DNA of 64,000 bases from Solitalea lacus (GTDB lineage Bacteria; Bacteroidota; Bacteroidia; Sphingobacteriales; Sphingobacteriaceae), in contig NZ_CP091740.1 of NCBI RefSeq assembly GCF_022014595.1, positions 2,530,200 to 2,594,199 of the forward strand. Reading direction: 5' to 3'. The notes under the pieces are model-generated. The model was not told where the DNA came from. It saw nothing but the letters and a program-made list of their open reading frames with translations, and ran no database searches. Shown piece by piece: positions 54,614 to 63,768 of the stretch. The first letter of the stretch is position 1; each line of letters begins with the position of its first letter. The position numbers and the translations under genes were made by a program.

Positions 54614-55378
54614 ATGATTATTAAAACTGACCAGGAGCTAGAGGGAATGAAGCGTGCAAGTCAAGCAGTAGCCTTAACACTTAAGGAAATGCAAGCCTTG
54701 GCTAAACCAGGTATGAGCACGAAAGAGCTGGATGAATTCGGAGCTGAAATGTTAGCTAAATTCGGAGCCAAATCAGCACCAAAATTAAGTTATAATTTCC
54801 CTGGACACACCTGTATTTGCGTTAATCATGAAGCAGCCCATGGCATTCCTTCTGAGAAAACAATTCTGCAGGAAGGCGATTTGATCAATATTGATGTTTC
54901 GGCTGAACTTAATGGTTTTTGGTCAGACAATGGAGGTTCTTTTGTGTTAGGTAAAGATATTCACATTCATCAGCCACTGGTGAATGCGTCCAAAGAAATT
55001 CTACAGAAAGCCATCAGTCAAATTAAGGGAGGCGTTAGAATTTCTGATATTGGATTATTAATTGAAACTGAAGCTAAAAAACGTGGATTTAAAGTAATTA
55101 AAAACCTTACCGGACATGGTATTGGCAGGAGTTTACATGAAGAGCCTAGTGAAATTGCCAATTATTGCGACAAAAACAACACTGCTCGTTTTAGAAAGAA
55201 CTCAGTTGTAGCTATTGAAACATTTATTTCAACCCAGTCAACCTTTACAACCGAGTTAGAAGATGGCTGGACTATGGTTGGTAATTTGGGTGGTTTTGTT
55301 GCCCAGCATGAACATACCATATTGATTTCTGATAATGCTCCGATACTCCTGACTGAACAAAACGGTATTTTCTCATAA
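54614..55378 (+). CDS. map: Methionine aminopeptidase, type I
   Basis: 254 residues. Removes the initiator Met from nascent proteins. Metal ligands: D in NIDVS, D in WSDNGGS, H in TGHGIGRSLHE, E in VAIETFI and E in AQHEHT. Pita-bread fold; no zinc-finger extension. The reading frame is complete and ends 3' with no obvious terminator before the convergent lipoprotein gene. Not in the usual ribosomal-protein cluster, so it may be a second copy. Confidence 0.93.
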   Translation: MIIKTDQELEGMKRASQAVALTLKEMQALAKPGMSTKELDEFGAEMLAKFGAKSAPKLSYNFPGHTCICVNHEAAHGIPSEKTILQEGDLINIDVSAELNGFWSDNGGSFVLGKDIHIHQPLVNASKEILQKAISQIKGGVRISDIGLLIETEAKKRGFKVIKNLTGHGIGRSLHEEPSEIANYCDKNNTARFRKNSVVAIETFISTQSTFTTELEDGWTMVGNLGGFVAQHEHTILISDNAPILLTEQNGIFS

Positions 55379-55420
55379 AAAATACCAGTTAATATTTAAC
55401 CGGCATTCTTATTTTTTTAG

Positions 55421-56281
55421 TTATCCCTTTTGGGGAACTCTCTTAAATGTAAAATACACGTAAGTATTAATTTTTTCACCCAAAGTGGTGCCGGGCTCAA
55501 AGCGTATTTTGTTTTCTACAAAATGTTTAATGTATTTAAATGTATTGGGTAAAATTTCTTCTGTTCCTCCCCAAGCCATAAGCCCCACATCAAATGAACC
55601 TATCTTACCATTTTCACGGAGGATAAATTTGCCGGAATACAAATGCTCATGCTGAGTGTTTGCGTTAATCTCAGTAATCTTAAACTCAATACGTCCATCT
55701 GAAGCAGTTGCTGTGTCAATTCTCACTTCATTTGAAAGTGGCTTTGCCAAAGGAAACTTATCTGCAGTAAAGAAATACTCTGGTGATTTTTTACATGAAT
55801 CACTTAACTTTTTCAAAAACAAGGTATCCTTAGCTGTCAATTCCTGCAACTTTGTTAACTGATTTTTGCTAATCTTTTTGAAAACTTTTTCAGTTACAAA
55901 AAACAAATGATGTGGTTTATTGATCGAGTCTCCTTTGTTTGGAATATATTGAAGAACTAATGTATCCGTTTTCAGTTTTACGATACGATACTTATACTTA
56001 TCCCATTTAATAATGGAATCAGGACGAACGAAAATGCTCTTAAAATAATCTTTTGGTGTTTTAACCGTCGCAAAGCCTTTATCATCTACAAACATCATCC
56101 AATCAGCTTTATAACGCTCACCATAAGTGCTGTAAAGACCACCTTCAAGATTGGTTCGGTTTATTTCAACCCAATTATTATTTAATTTCTTTCTGAAGTC
56201 AGCCTCTTTCTCTTCGTATTTAGAAGAACAAGAAGCTCCAAAGAACAATAAGATAATCAGCGTTATACCCAAATTTTTCAT
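55421..56281 (-). CDS. Lipoprotein of unknown function, paralog A
   Basis: 286 residues with lipobox FGASC after a short hydrophobic stretch (GITLIILLFFGASC). Common blocks with paralog B upstream: LNNNWVEINRTNLEGGLYSTYGERYKADW, YRIVKLKTDTLVLQY, LTAKDTLFLKKLSDSCKK, YSGKFILRENGKIGSFDVGLMAWG and FVENKIRFEPGTTLGEKINTYVYFTFKR (each split here only by size). Beta-rich, no catalytic signature known to me. Outer-membrane or periplasmic anchoring is expected. Confidence 0.7.
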   Translation of the reverse strand: MKNLGITLIILLFFGASCSSKYEEKEADFRKKLNNNWVEINRTNLEGGLYSTYGERYKADWMMFVDDKGFATVKTPKDYFKSIFVRPDSIIKWDKYKYRIVKLKTDTLVLQYIPNKGDSINKPHHLFFVTEKVFKKISKNQLTKLQELTAKDTLFLKKLSDSCKKSPEYFFTADKFPLAKPLSNEVRIDTATASDGRIEFKITEINANTQHEHLYSGKFILRENGKIGSFDVGLMAWGGTEEILPNTFKYIKHFVENKIRFEPGTTLGEKINTYVYFTFKRVPQKG

Positions 56282-56378
56282 GGTGCCGAAAATAAGCCAA
56301 ATACTTCTGACTTAAAAATTGTAAAGATTAGAAGATATATTCCTGAGTTTTTAAAACCAGGAATTGATACTGAGAAAA

Positions 56379-57272
56379 TTAACTATTGGTCTTTGGTAAG
56401 CGCACATAGGTAAAATATACATAAGAATTATGTTTTACGCCCAAGGTTGTTGCCGGTTCAAACTTTACTTTGCTTTCAACTACATGCTTAATATAGTTAA
56501 AAGTGCTGGGCAATATTATTTCATCATCCCACATAGTCATCAAGCCTACATCAAAGGCTGCAATTTTGCCGTTTTCCCGAACAATAAATCTTCCTGAGTA
56601 AGCATGCGAATAACGAGTATTTGAGTCCCAATCGTAAATAAAGAATTCAATATTATTTTTGGGTCCATCAAAGCCCATAGAAAACAAGGCCGTATCTATT
56701 TTAATATCACTCGACAAAGAAGTGGCATGGGGGAGTTTTTCTCCAATAAAATGAAACGTAGGAACTCTTCGGCACGAATCGCTTAGCCGCCTTAAAAATA
56801 AGGTATCATTCTTAGTCAACTGTTTGAGCTTACTCAACTGTTCAGGTTGAGATTTATTGAAAAGGTTACTACTTATAAATAACAAACGATGTGATTTATT
56901 AATCGTATTTCGCAATGAAGGATTATACTGCAATACTAATGTATCCTGATTTACTTTAATAATTCTGTATTGGAATTGGTTCCATTGCAAAATGGAATCA
57001 TTGGTAATTTTAATCTTACTAAAAATTTCATGAGAGGCCACCTTACAAGTTGCAAAACCTAAGGAATCAATTTTTAAATTCCAATCAGGCGTATAACGTT
57101 CTCCTATACTGCTATAAAGGCCATCCATAATATTACTGCGCTTTATTTCTACCCAATTATTATTAAGTAATTTTTTAAAAGCTAATTGCCGTTCAGAATA
57201 TTGATGGGTACAAGCAAGTGTAAATAATACCAAAATGAAGATTGATAATCTTGGTTTCGATAGATGTTTCAT
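56379..57272 (-). CDS. Lipoprotein of unknown function, paralog B
   Basis: 297 residues, lipobox-like FTLAC after IFILVLFTLAC. Aligns along its length with paralog A (LLNNNWVEIKRSNIMDGLYS, GERYTPDW, YRIIKVNQDTLVLQYN, NDTLFLRRLSDSCRR, ENGKIAAFDVGLMTMWDD). Tandem duplication, about 97 bp apart, so possibly one transcript. Role unknown. Confidence 0.7.
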   Translation of the reverse strand: MKHLSKPRLSIFILVLFTLACTHQYSERQLAFKKLLNNNWVEIKRSNIMDGLYSSIGERYTPDWNLKIDSLGFATCKVASHEIFSKIKITNDSILQWNQFQYRIIKVNQDTLVLQYNPSLRNTINKSHRLLFISSNLFNKSQPEQLSKLKQLTKNDTLFLRRLSDSCRRVPTFHFIGEKLPHATSLSSDIKIDTALFSMGFDGPKNNIEFFIYDWDSNTRYSHAYSGRFIVRENGKIAAFDVGLMTMWDDEIILPSTFNYIKHVVESKVKFEPATTLGVKHNSYVYFTYVRLPKTNS

Positions 57273-57498
57273 AAATAAAATACAATGTTAAAATAGGTAA
57301 CCCTGTTTAGTTGTATGGTTTTAAAAAAACCATAAGAACAAATAGACCTTAGATATTTGTTATGTTAATTTTCATTTAGTAGAACTCAATATTACAATAT
57401 ATTAAGAGTAATATCAAAATAATAGATGGTAGAATTTAAGGTTGCGATAGCTAACAAATTGTTAAAAACTACACATTGTCTAAATAGATAAACCTCCT

Positions 57499-57506
57499 TA
57501 TTTTCG
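57499..57506 (+). promoter_or_regulatory. -7-like box before mutS
   Basis: TATTTTCG, one mismatch from TAnnTTTG, gives a ~15-nt leader before the TTG start. Weak. Confidence 0.25.
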
Positions 57507-57527
57507 CCTTCTTAAACTGCAATTAAC

Positions 57528-60149
57528 TTGGCAAAAAGTAAAGACGGAAAAGAAACGCCTTTAATGGCACAATACAACCAGATAAAAGGAAAATATCCTG
57601 GTGCTATTTTGTTGTTTCGTGTTGGAGATTTTTATGAGACCTTTGGAGAGGATGCAATAAAAGCTTCCGAAATTTTGGGCATAACCCTTACCAAAAGAGC
57701 TAATGGAGCTGCTTCACACATTGAACTGGCAGGGTTTCCACATCACTCGCTCGATACTTACTTACCCAAACTGGTTCGTGCCGGCCAACGTGTGGCCATT
57801 TGTGACCAACTGGAAGATCCTAAAACCGTTAAAACTATTGTAAAACGGGGTGTTACCGAAATGGTTTCGCCAGGAGTAGCATACAATGATACCATCCTGA
57901 ACAATAAAGTCAATAACTACCTGGCGGCCGTTCATTTTGACAAGGATATCATGGGTATTGCCTTATTGGATATTTCTACGGGAGAGTTCTTAACCGCACA
58001 GGGTGATGCCGATTATATCGATAAACTACTCCAAAGTTTCCGACCAACTGAAGTTATTTTTGCTAAACCCAAAGGCAGAGAATTTGTCAATTTATTTGGA
58101 GACAAATTTTACACTTTTGGATTGGATGAATGGGTATTTGGTTTTGACTATGCTCATGAAACACTTTTAAAGCACTTCGGAACCGTTTCTTTAAAAGGTT
58201 TCGGTATTGAAAACCTGCATCATGGAATTGTTGCAGCCGGAGCCTGTTTGCATTATATTTTTGAGGCAGAACATCGTAATGTACAGCATATTGCTCAAAT
58301 ATCTCGGATTGAAGAAGAGCGTTATGTTTGGTTAGATCGTTTTACTATCCGCAATTTGGAATTAGTTTACTCTCCAAACGAAGGAGCAACACCGTTAATT
58401 TCAGTTCTAGATCAAACCAGCACTCCAATGGGTGCCCGTTTATTACGCAAATGGATGGTAATGCCTTTAAAAGAGAAGGTTTTAATTGAGGAGCGATTGA
58501 AAGTGGTTGAACATTTGGTAAACCAACCCGAACTTGGTGCAGAACTTCAATCAAAATTAAAGCCTATTGGAGATTTGGAGCGCTTGATATCTAAAGTAGC
58601 CCTTCAAAAAGCCAATCCCCGGGAACTGGTGCAATTGGGCAGGGCTTTAACGGCTATTGCAGAAGTAAAATCCATAGCTGAAAACGCACAACAAGAAAGT
58701 CTTCAAAAAATTGCCGATCAATTAAATCCTTGCAAACTGATCAGGGAGAAAATAGAAAAAGAATTGAATCCTGAACCTCCTGCATTGCTGCAAAAAGGAG
58801 GAGTAATTGCTCAAGGGGTGCATGAAGAACTTGATCAATTACGCAAAATTGCTTTCAGTGGAAAAGATTACCTGTTGGATATGCAGCGCCGGGAAAGTGA
58901 AAACACAGGTATTCCTTCTTTAAAAATTGCCTTCAACAACGTATTTGGTTATTATTTAGAGGTAACCAATGCCCATAAAGATAAAGTACCTGCCGAATGG
59001 ATCCGCAAGCAAACGCTGGTTAACGCCGAAAGATACATTACCCCTGAACTTAAGGAATATGAAGATCAGATTTTAGGGGCTGAGGAAAAAATAAGTGCTC
59101 TGGAAAATAAGCTATACTGTGATATATTACTGAGCATGGCCGAATACATAAGGCCGATACAGGTAAACGCTTTATTGATTGCTCAGCTCGATGTGTTGCT
59201 AAGTTTTGCCATAACTGCTACCAAAAACAATTATTGTCTGCCCCAAATGGTTGAGGATAATGTAATTGACATTAAGTCCGGCCGACACCCAGTAATTGAA
59301 AAAAGCCTGCCATTAGGCGAGGAATATATTCCAAATGATGTTTTGCTGGATGACGAACAGCAACAAATCATTATGATTACCGGACCGAATATGGCCGGTA
59401 AATCCGCATTGCTTCGTCAAACAGCGTTGATTGTCCTTATGGCTCAAATTGGCAGTTTTGTTCCGGCTAAAGCTGCCCGTTTAGGCATCACCGATAAAAT
59501 ATTCACTAGGGTAGGAGCTTCAGACAACCTATCGTCTGGTGAATCAACCTTTATGGTGGAAATGAATGAAACAGCCAGCATTCTGAACAACCTTTCGAAT
59601 AGAAGTTTAGTGTTGCTAGATGAAATTGGACGCGGTACCAGTACTTATGATGGAATTTCCATTGCCTGGTCAATTGCAGAGTACATACATAACGATCCCA
59701 AATCAAGAGCCAAAACCCTGTTTGCCACTCACTATCATGAGCTTAATGAAATGGAGACTCAATTTGAAAGGATCAAAAACTTCAACGTTTCGATCAAAGA
59801 AATTGATAATAAGGTCATCTTTTTAAGAAAATTAGTTCCGGGAGGAAGCGAACACAGCTTTGGTATTCATGTGGCTCGTATGGCTGGAATGCCTCCAAAA
59901 GTAATTAAAAAGGCGGAAGAGGTTTTACGCAAATTGGAAGAGGAACGCAGTTCGGACGAAGGAACGGCAAGCATTAAAAACGGAGTGAAAAAACTTAAAA
60001 AGTCTGACAATATGCAGCTGAATATTTTTTCTCTGGATGATCCGATTTTGATAAAAATCCGGGATTCATTAACTGATCTTGATGTAAATGTGCTTACACC
60101 TGTTGAAGCTTTACTAAAACTGAACGAAATACAGAAACTGATAAAATAG
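57528..60149 (+). CDS. mutS: DNA mismatch repair protein MutS
   Basis: 873 residues, starting at TTG 57528, because conserved sequence ([16 protein letters not shown]) lies before the first in-frame ATG at 57564. Domain I has the mismatch-reading F35-Y36-E37 in [11 protein letters not shown]. Walker [12 protein letters not shown] lies at residues 619-626 on, then the signature region [17 protein letters not shown], Walker [13 protein letters not shown] and FATHYHEL, and a C-terminal tail with LxLF-like [10 protein letters not shown]. Complete MutS. Monocistronic with terminator. Confidence 0.97.
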   Translation: MAKSKDGKETPLMAQYNQIKGKYPGAILLFRVGDFYETFGEDAIKASEILGITLTKRANGAASHIELAGFPHHSLDTYLPKLVRAGQRVAICDQLEDPKTVKTIVKRGVTEMVSPGVAYNDTILNNKVNNYLAAVHFDKDIMGIALLDISTGEFLTAQGDADYIDKLLQSFRPTEVIFAKPKGREFVNLFGDKFYTFGLDEWVFGFDYAHETLLKHFGTVSLKGFGIENLHHGIVAAGACLHYIFEAEHRNVQHIAQISRIEEERYVWLDRFTIRNLELVYSPNEGATPLISVLDQTSTPMGARLLRKWMVMPLKEKVLIEERLKVVEHLVNQPELGAELQSKLKPIGDLERLISKVALQKANPRELVQLGRALTAIAEVKSIAENAQQESLQKIADQLNPCKLIREKIEKELNPEPPALLQKGGVIAQGVHEELDQLRKIAFSGKDYLLDMQRRESENTGIPSLKIAFNNVFGYYLEVTNAHKDKVPAEWIRKQTLVNAERYITPELKEYEDQILGAEEKISALENKLYCDILLSMAEYIRPIQVNALLIAQLDVLLSFAITATKNNYCLPQMVEDNVIDIKSGRHPVIEKSLPLGEEYIPNDVLLDDEQQQIIMITGPNMAGKSALLRQTALIVLMAQIGSFVPAKAARLGITDKIFTRVGASDNLSSGESTFMVEMNETASILNNLSNRSLVLLDEIGRGTSTYDGISIAWSIAEYIHNDPKSRAKTLFATHYHELNEMETQFERIKNFNVSIKEIDNKVIFLRKLVPGGSEHSFGIHVARMAGMPPKVIKKAEEVLRKLEEERSSDEGTASIKNGVKKLKKSDNMQLNIFSLDDPILIKIRDSLTDLDVNVLTPVEALLKLNEIQKLIK

Positions 60150-60184
60150 CCCTGAGTGGCAAGAATTCCAACATCCTTTTAAAT

Positions 60185-60221
60185 AAAGAGCGTTCATGTT
60201 TATCATTAACGCTCTTTCTAT
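60185..60221 (+). terminator. mutS terminator
   Basis: AAAGAGCGTT / AACGCTCTTT, 10-bp stem with 13-nt loop, then T-rich sequence. Confidence 0.75.
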
Positions 60222-60253
60222 TTCACCACTACTAAAACTTAATACTCTTTTAT

Positions 60254-60877
60254 CTAATAAATAATAAAATTCAATCCTAGATTAATAATATCATACCTTC
60301 GTTGGGGCAAGATTTGTACTTCTGAAAAAGTTCTATCTTTTAGGTTCCCGAAATCATAATTCAAAGAAACTCCAAAGCCAAAATTATTATTAACAATGTA
60401 TTCATAACCTGTACCTATTGAATACCCCATTCCATTGCCTTTTTGATTAGTTTTAGATGTCGGTATATAAAAACACCAGCCTAAACTTGCCTTTAAATAA
60501 ACAGGCCACCTTAATGGATATGTTTGTAATAAAAATGCAGTATTGATCAACATATCGGTAGCCGCATTTGAAGGACTTCTATTTCCATCAAAACTTAAAA
60601 AGGGTCTGCTTGAAAGATTCCAACCGTTAAATTCAACACCTGTCAGCAAAAATTGGCTTACTGCATATCCGCCCTTTAAGTTAATACCAAATTTGCCTGA
60701 TCGCTGTGCTGTATCCTTAGTAAAAGAGGATTTTAAAAAACCAGGTCCAACTCCTCCCGATGCCCACCAGCCATGCCTTATATACCTGAGGTCCTTCTGG
60801 GCAAATACATTGAGCGAAAATAGTAATAGACCGATTAATACAATTAGAAGATGTTTTACTTCAGTTAAGATGTTCAT
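60254..60877 (-). CDS. Outer-membrane beta-barrel protein
   Basis: 207 residues with signal peptide (LLIVLIGLLLFSLNVFAQ). Beta-barrel strands: GKFGINLKGGYAVSQFLLTGVEFNGW (split), YPLRWPVYLKASLGWCFY, GYSIGTGYEYIVNNNFGFGVSLNYDF (split), YDIINLGLNFIIY with a terminal aromatic. OmpA-like or porin-like small barrel; function unknown. Confidence 0.75.
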   Translation of the reverse strand: MNILTEVKHLLIVLIGLLLFSLNVFAQKDLRYIRHGWWASGGVGPGFLKSSFTKDTAQRSGKFGINLKGGYAVSQFLLTGVEFNGWNLSSRPFLSFDGNRSPSNAATDMLINTAFLLQTYPLRWPVYLKASLGWCFYIPTSKTNQKGNGMGYSIGTGYEYIVNNNFGFGVSLNYDFGNLKDRTFSEVQILPQRRYDIINLGLNFIIY

Positions 60878-60949
60878 TTGGAGGTAAATATTAGAATATG
60901 AGAAAAATACAGAAAATTTTATGCCAGTATTACAAATGAGTAAGAGTGA

Positions 60950-60983
60950 AAATTAAAAAGCAAAGGCTTATAACCTTTGCTTT
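60950..60983 (-). terminator. Terminator of the DUF3575 gene
   Basis: AAAGCAAAGG / CCTTTGCTTT, 7-nt loop; on the minus strand TTTTTAATTTT follows. Confidence 0.75.
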
Positions 60984-61058
60984 AAATTGTTGGTTGGTAT
61001 AATTGTAAAGAAAAGTGCCGATAATACTTTCCGCCTCCTCAAGTGAAGTTACTTTTTC

Positions 61059-61622
61059 TTAGAATCCTAATCCTAACGAAACGCCAAAGCGTAAAGTAAA
61101 GCCTTTAAAGCGGTTAGCACCCTGAATATCAAAAGCGTCATTGCCCTCAGTTTTAGCACTTCCAGAGTTAAATGCAGGACCGCCAAAAATGTCTAAAGCG
61201 AATTTACCCCAAACCCATTGACGACCAATTACTGCACCACCACCGAAAGTATTCAATGTTGACTTAATCTCAGATTGGTTACCAATTTCGTCAAAAGAAG
61301 GACTTGTTATTTTCAAGTTTTGATAACGCAGGAATGGAGCTACATAGAAACCTTGAATTGCAGTTGCGCTTTGTCCTAAGTGGATTCTGTACTCAGGAGT
61401 AATACCAAAACCACTCCATTTGGTATCTGTAATTGAATAACCAGTGTAGTAACCGCCTAATTGAAAACTTGACTTTTCTCCGGCAGCTCTTTCATAAGAA
61501 ATGTTAATTGTTGATACACCAATTGAAAGTGGGTTAACTTTAATTGCATTCTTAGGACCATCTTGTGCCATTGCTGCTCCAGCCATAAATAAGGCCGCCA
61601 CTAATGCGTAGATTTTTTTCAT
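61059..61622 (-). CDS. DUF3575-type outer-membrane protein
   Basis: 187 residues from ATG 61622, where the signal peptide begins (KKIYALVAALFMAGAAMAQ); an open extension to 61658 is not needed. Mature part begins with NAIKVNPLSIGVSTINISYERA, the typical DUF3575 first strand, and alternates barrel strands up to FTLRFGVSLGLGF. Outer-membrane location expected, role unknown. Its upstream region is next to the group II intron. Confidence 0.8.
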   Translation of the reverse strand: MKKIYALVAALFMAGAAMAQDGPKNAIKVNPLSIGVSTINISYERAAGEKSSFQLGGYYTGYSITDTKWSGFGITPEYRIHLGQSATAIQGFYVAPFLRYQNLKITSPSFDEIGNQSEIKSTLNTFGGGAVIGRQWVWGKFALDIFGGPAFNSGSAKTEGNDAFDIQGANRFKGFTLRFGVSLGLGF

Positions 61623-61655
61623 AAAATAAATAGATAAATAGTTTTTTGTTCGCAG

Positions 61656-61663
61656 CAAACATA
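61656..61663 (-). promoter_or_regulatory. TAnnTTTG -7 box of the DUF3575 gene
   Basis: TATGTTTG on the minus strand, ~34 nt before the ATG. The intron 3' end lies about 160 bp upstream, so the insertion leaves this promoter intact. Confidence 0.4.
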
Positions 61664-61862
61664 AATCAAAAATTCATAAAAGGAATATTTAATAACTATA
61701 AATTAAAAATACTGACTAATTTGTCGGCATAACCAAACAATTTACCTGATAATCAACATGTAAGTATCAAACCATGTCTTCAAATATTCATCCACTTGAC
61801 CTTTATAGTTAAAATTAATCGAGTAGGAAGATAGGGATTATTTCCCTATCTGTCCTCTCACA

Positions 61863-61893
61863 CCACCGTACGTACGGTTCTCGTATACGGCGG
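61863..61893 (-). ncRNA. Group II intron domain V
   Basis: The minus-strand 31-mer has a 7-bp lower stem (CCGCCGT / ACGGTGG with one G-U), a short upper stem (TACG / CGTA) and the near-invariant ACGTACGG block. It immediately precedes the domain VI hairpin (about 61826-61856). Confidence 0.7.
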
Positions 61894-61897
61894 TTTC

Positions 61898-63304
61898 TTA
61901 ATTTACACAACGCAATTTTTGATAGTAGTCAGCAAAGAACAGATAGCCCGATTGCTTAAGACGTTCGTTGGTGATACTTCTGCTAAGGATTTGGCTATTA
62001 GCTGTACGCCAGTAGCTTTTCCTCGTATTGCCGTATTCCATTGCCTTGTTTTTCGGGATACCCAGTTTTATCAGGTTCCTAATTCGGGTTTTGATACTTT
62101 TCCATTGTTTCCATATCAATGACCTGATTCTTCTTCGATACCATTCATCTATGCGTTCCAACAATCCTTTCATGTCTGCCAGCTGAAAGTAATTAAGCCA
62201 GCCTGTGATGTACCGTCTTATTGCTTCCTTTCGGCGTTCATTGCCCCATCCGTTGCTCCGTGAGGTCAGTTCTCGGATTTTGTCTTTCATCTTTTCAACA
62301 CTTTTCTTATGGGTGCGCATTTTGCAACCATTTTTGTTGAAATAAAATCCATACCCCAAGAACTTAACATCCTTGACGTGTGCAACTGTGGTTTTCTCTC
62401 TATTTACTTTCAGATAAAGCTTTTGTTCGATATAGTTTGTAAGGCTGACAAGCACTCTTTCAGCAGCTCGGCGGCTTTTACAGAATACCATACAGTCGTC
62501 AGCGTATCTGACAAAACGATGTCCTCTTTCCTTTAGTTCCTTGTCCAGTTCGTTGAGCATTACATTGCTCAACAGCGGACTTAGGTTTCCTCCTTGCGGA
62601 ACTCCCATCGATGTCTCTTGAAATTCCCCCTGTATCATTACGCCTGCTTTTAGGTATTTATGTATCAATGATACTACCCTGCCATCAGGGATGGTTCGGG
62701 ATAAAATCTCTATCAGCTTGCTTTGGTTAACAGTATCGAAGAATTTTTCCAGATCCATGTCCACAACGTAACGATAACCGTCGTTTGCGTTGGTTTGGCA
62801 CTGCTTTATGGCTTGATGAGCACTGCGTTTTGGACGGAAGCCGTAACTGTTGGGCGAGAATTGTCGTTCGTAAATAGGTGTTAATTGTTGGGTGATTGCC
62901 TGTTGAATGACTCTTTCCACTACTGTAGGTATGCCTAAAGCTCGCTTTTTGCCGTTCTCTTTGGATATCTCGACCCTACGAACGGCTTGCGGTTTATACC
63001 GCCCATTTTGTAGTGAGTCAAGCAGTTCTTCTCGATGGGATTGTAAGTAGGGCAAAAGCTTTTCCACATTCATCCCATCAACCCCGCCTGTTCCATTGTT
63101 ACGCTTAACTTGTTTGTAGGCCGCATTAAGGTTGGATGGCGAGAGTATATACTCTAAAAGTTGGGCTTGTTGCCCTTGCGTTGTGTTGGTGTTTCCTTTT
63201 TCAGTCATCCATAGATATGTCTGCCCTCCAGAGCCTGATTCGGTTTCCGACCTATTTCCGCTCTGCCAGGTGTCTTGCTCCGTTTTCTGCTTTCTACCAT
63301 TCAT
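61898..63304 (-). CDS. ltrA: Group II intron reverse transcriptase/maturase
   Basis: 468 residues. RT blocks: RT0 (LEYILSPSNLNAAYKQV), GTGGVDGM, RT1 (KKRALGIPTVVERVIQQAI), RT2 (FSPNSYGFRPKRSAHQAI), RT3 (VVDMDLEKFFDTVN), RT4 (GVPQGGNLSPLLSNVML), RT5 with the catalytic YADD (FVRYADDCMVF), RT7 (VKFLGYGFYF). Then the maturase domain X/GIIM (RRYITGWLNYFQ, RRRIRSLIWKQWK). There is no HNH endonuclease domain, so mobility would rely on nicks at replication forks or on retro-transposition. No frameshift, so probably active. Higher GC than its neighbours, which fits recent arrival. Confidence 0.95.
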   Translation of the reverse strand: MNGRKQKTEQDTWQSGNRSETESGSGGQTYLWMTEKGNTNTTQGQQAQLLEYILSPSNLNAAYKQVKRNNGTGGVDGMNVEKLLPYLQSHREELLDSLQNGRYKPQAVRRVEISKENGKKRALGIPTVVERVIQQAITQQLTPIYERQFSPNSYGFRPKRSAHQAIKQCQTNANDGYRYVVDMDLEKFFDTVNQSKLIEILSRTIPDGRVVSLIHKYLKAGVMIQGEFQETSMGVPQGGNLSPLLSNVMLNELDKELKERGHRFVRYADDCMVFCKSRRAAERVLVSLTNYIEQKLYLKVNREKTTVAHVKDVKFLGYGFYFNKNGCKMRTHKKSVEKMKDKIRELTSRSNGWGNERRKEAIRRYITGWLNYFQLADMKGLLERIDEWYRRRIRSLIWKQWKSIKTRIRNLIKLGIPKNKAMEYGNTRKSYWRTANSQILSRSITNERLKQSGYLFFADYYQKLRCVN

Positions 63305-63651
63305 ACAGTAACCTTCATTTGATGCTCACCTCTTAAGATTCGACCCTTCCCCTGCTAACTCGTAGCAGCGTACTTTGATCTCTGCTGATTTCTGACAGCA
63401 ATTGTTAGCCGTGTTTCATACTGCTTGTTTCCGCACGTCTGCCAGACCTCCCGTGGTAAACCTATACACTTTCTCCCCATGTAACCGCCTTATTTACACT
63501 CCAGTATCCGGGTAGTTATTGGACTTCGATTTGTATTGCAACCTCATCCTGCTGGATATGCCTGATAGGGTTCGTGTTCCTCGGTTCAGGGATTTGCCTC
63601 AAGCTTCCTTCTATGTTGTAAAGCAAGAGATCTGGAAGTTTTTTTAATGAT

Positions 63652-63768
63652 TACCTTTGTGATATAAATCCGAAGAGGAAGTGGGCGCTGCTGGAGAGCA
63701 ACTCACCAGCAATAGGATTTATGACGGTGAATATAGCTTTGAAGCCCCACAATGACAGGGGCTTTTTT
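63652..63768 (+). ncRNA. Candidate small RNA with -7 box, internal hairpins and terminator
   Basis: TACCTTTG (63652-63659) is an exact TAnnTTTG box. The transcript would begin near 63666. ATAAATCC (63664-63671) pairs with GGATTTAT (63715-63722), enclosing a hairpin TGCTGG-A-GAG-CAA-CTC-A-CCAGCA (63689-63711). Then AGCCCC / GGGGCT (63743-63763) and six T make an intrinsic terminator. No ORF. About 100 nt. I recognise no known family. Part of it may instead be intron domain I read on the other strand. Confidence 0.4.

Larger units (their letters stand above)
61823..63640 (-). mobile_element. Group II intron (ORF-bearing), 5' boundary uncertain
   Basis: The maturase gene is followed on the minus strand by a domain V-like hairpin (61863-61893; lower stem CCGCCGT / ACGGTGG, with CGTACGTACGGT) and domain VI hairpin (AGATAGGG / CCCTATCT), ending near CTAC at 61823. 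Upstream of the ORF (63305-63640) are intron domain I-IV-like blocks, including ACCACGGGAGGTCTG and CAGCAGAGATCAAAGTAC-type sequence. A 5' GUGYG end is not evident near 63640. A GTGTG at about 63832 on the minus strand could mark a full-length 5' end, or the copy may be 5'-truncated. Confidence 0.75.

Noticed and set aside
57314-57334. Palindrome TATGGTTTT/AAAACCATA in the divergent region before mutS
   Set aside because: Low-complexity A/T palindrome of short length, no second copy and no promoter fit. It could be chance.
61898-63304. Reverse transcriptase as part of a retron or diversity-generating element
   Set aside because: The YADD RT is followed by a maturase X domain and a domain V hairpin, and no variable repeat or msr/msd-like structure is seen. 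It is a group II intron protein.
63136-63336. Plus-strand ORFs inside the intron
   Set aside because: They are antisense shadows of the maturase gene with no recognisable product.
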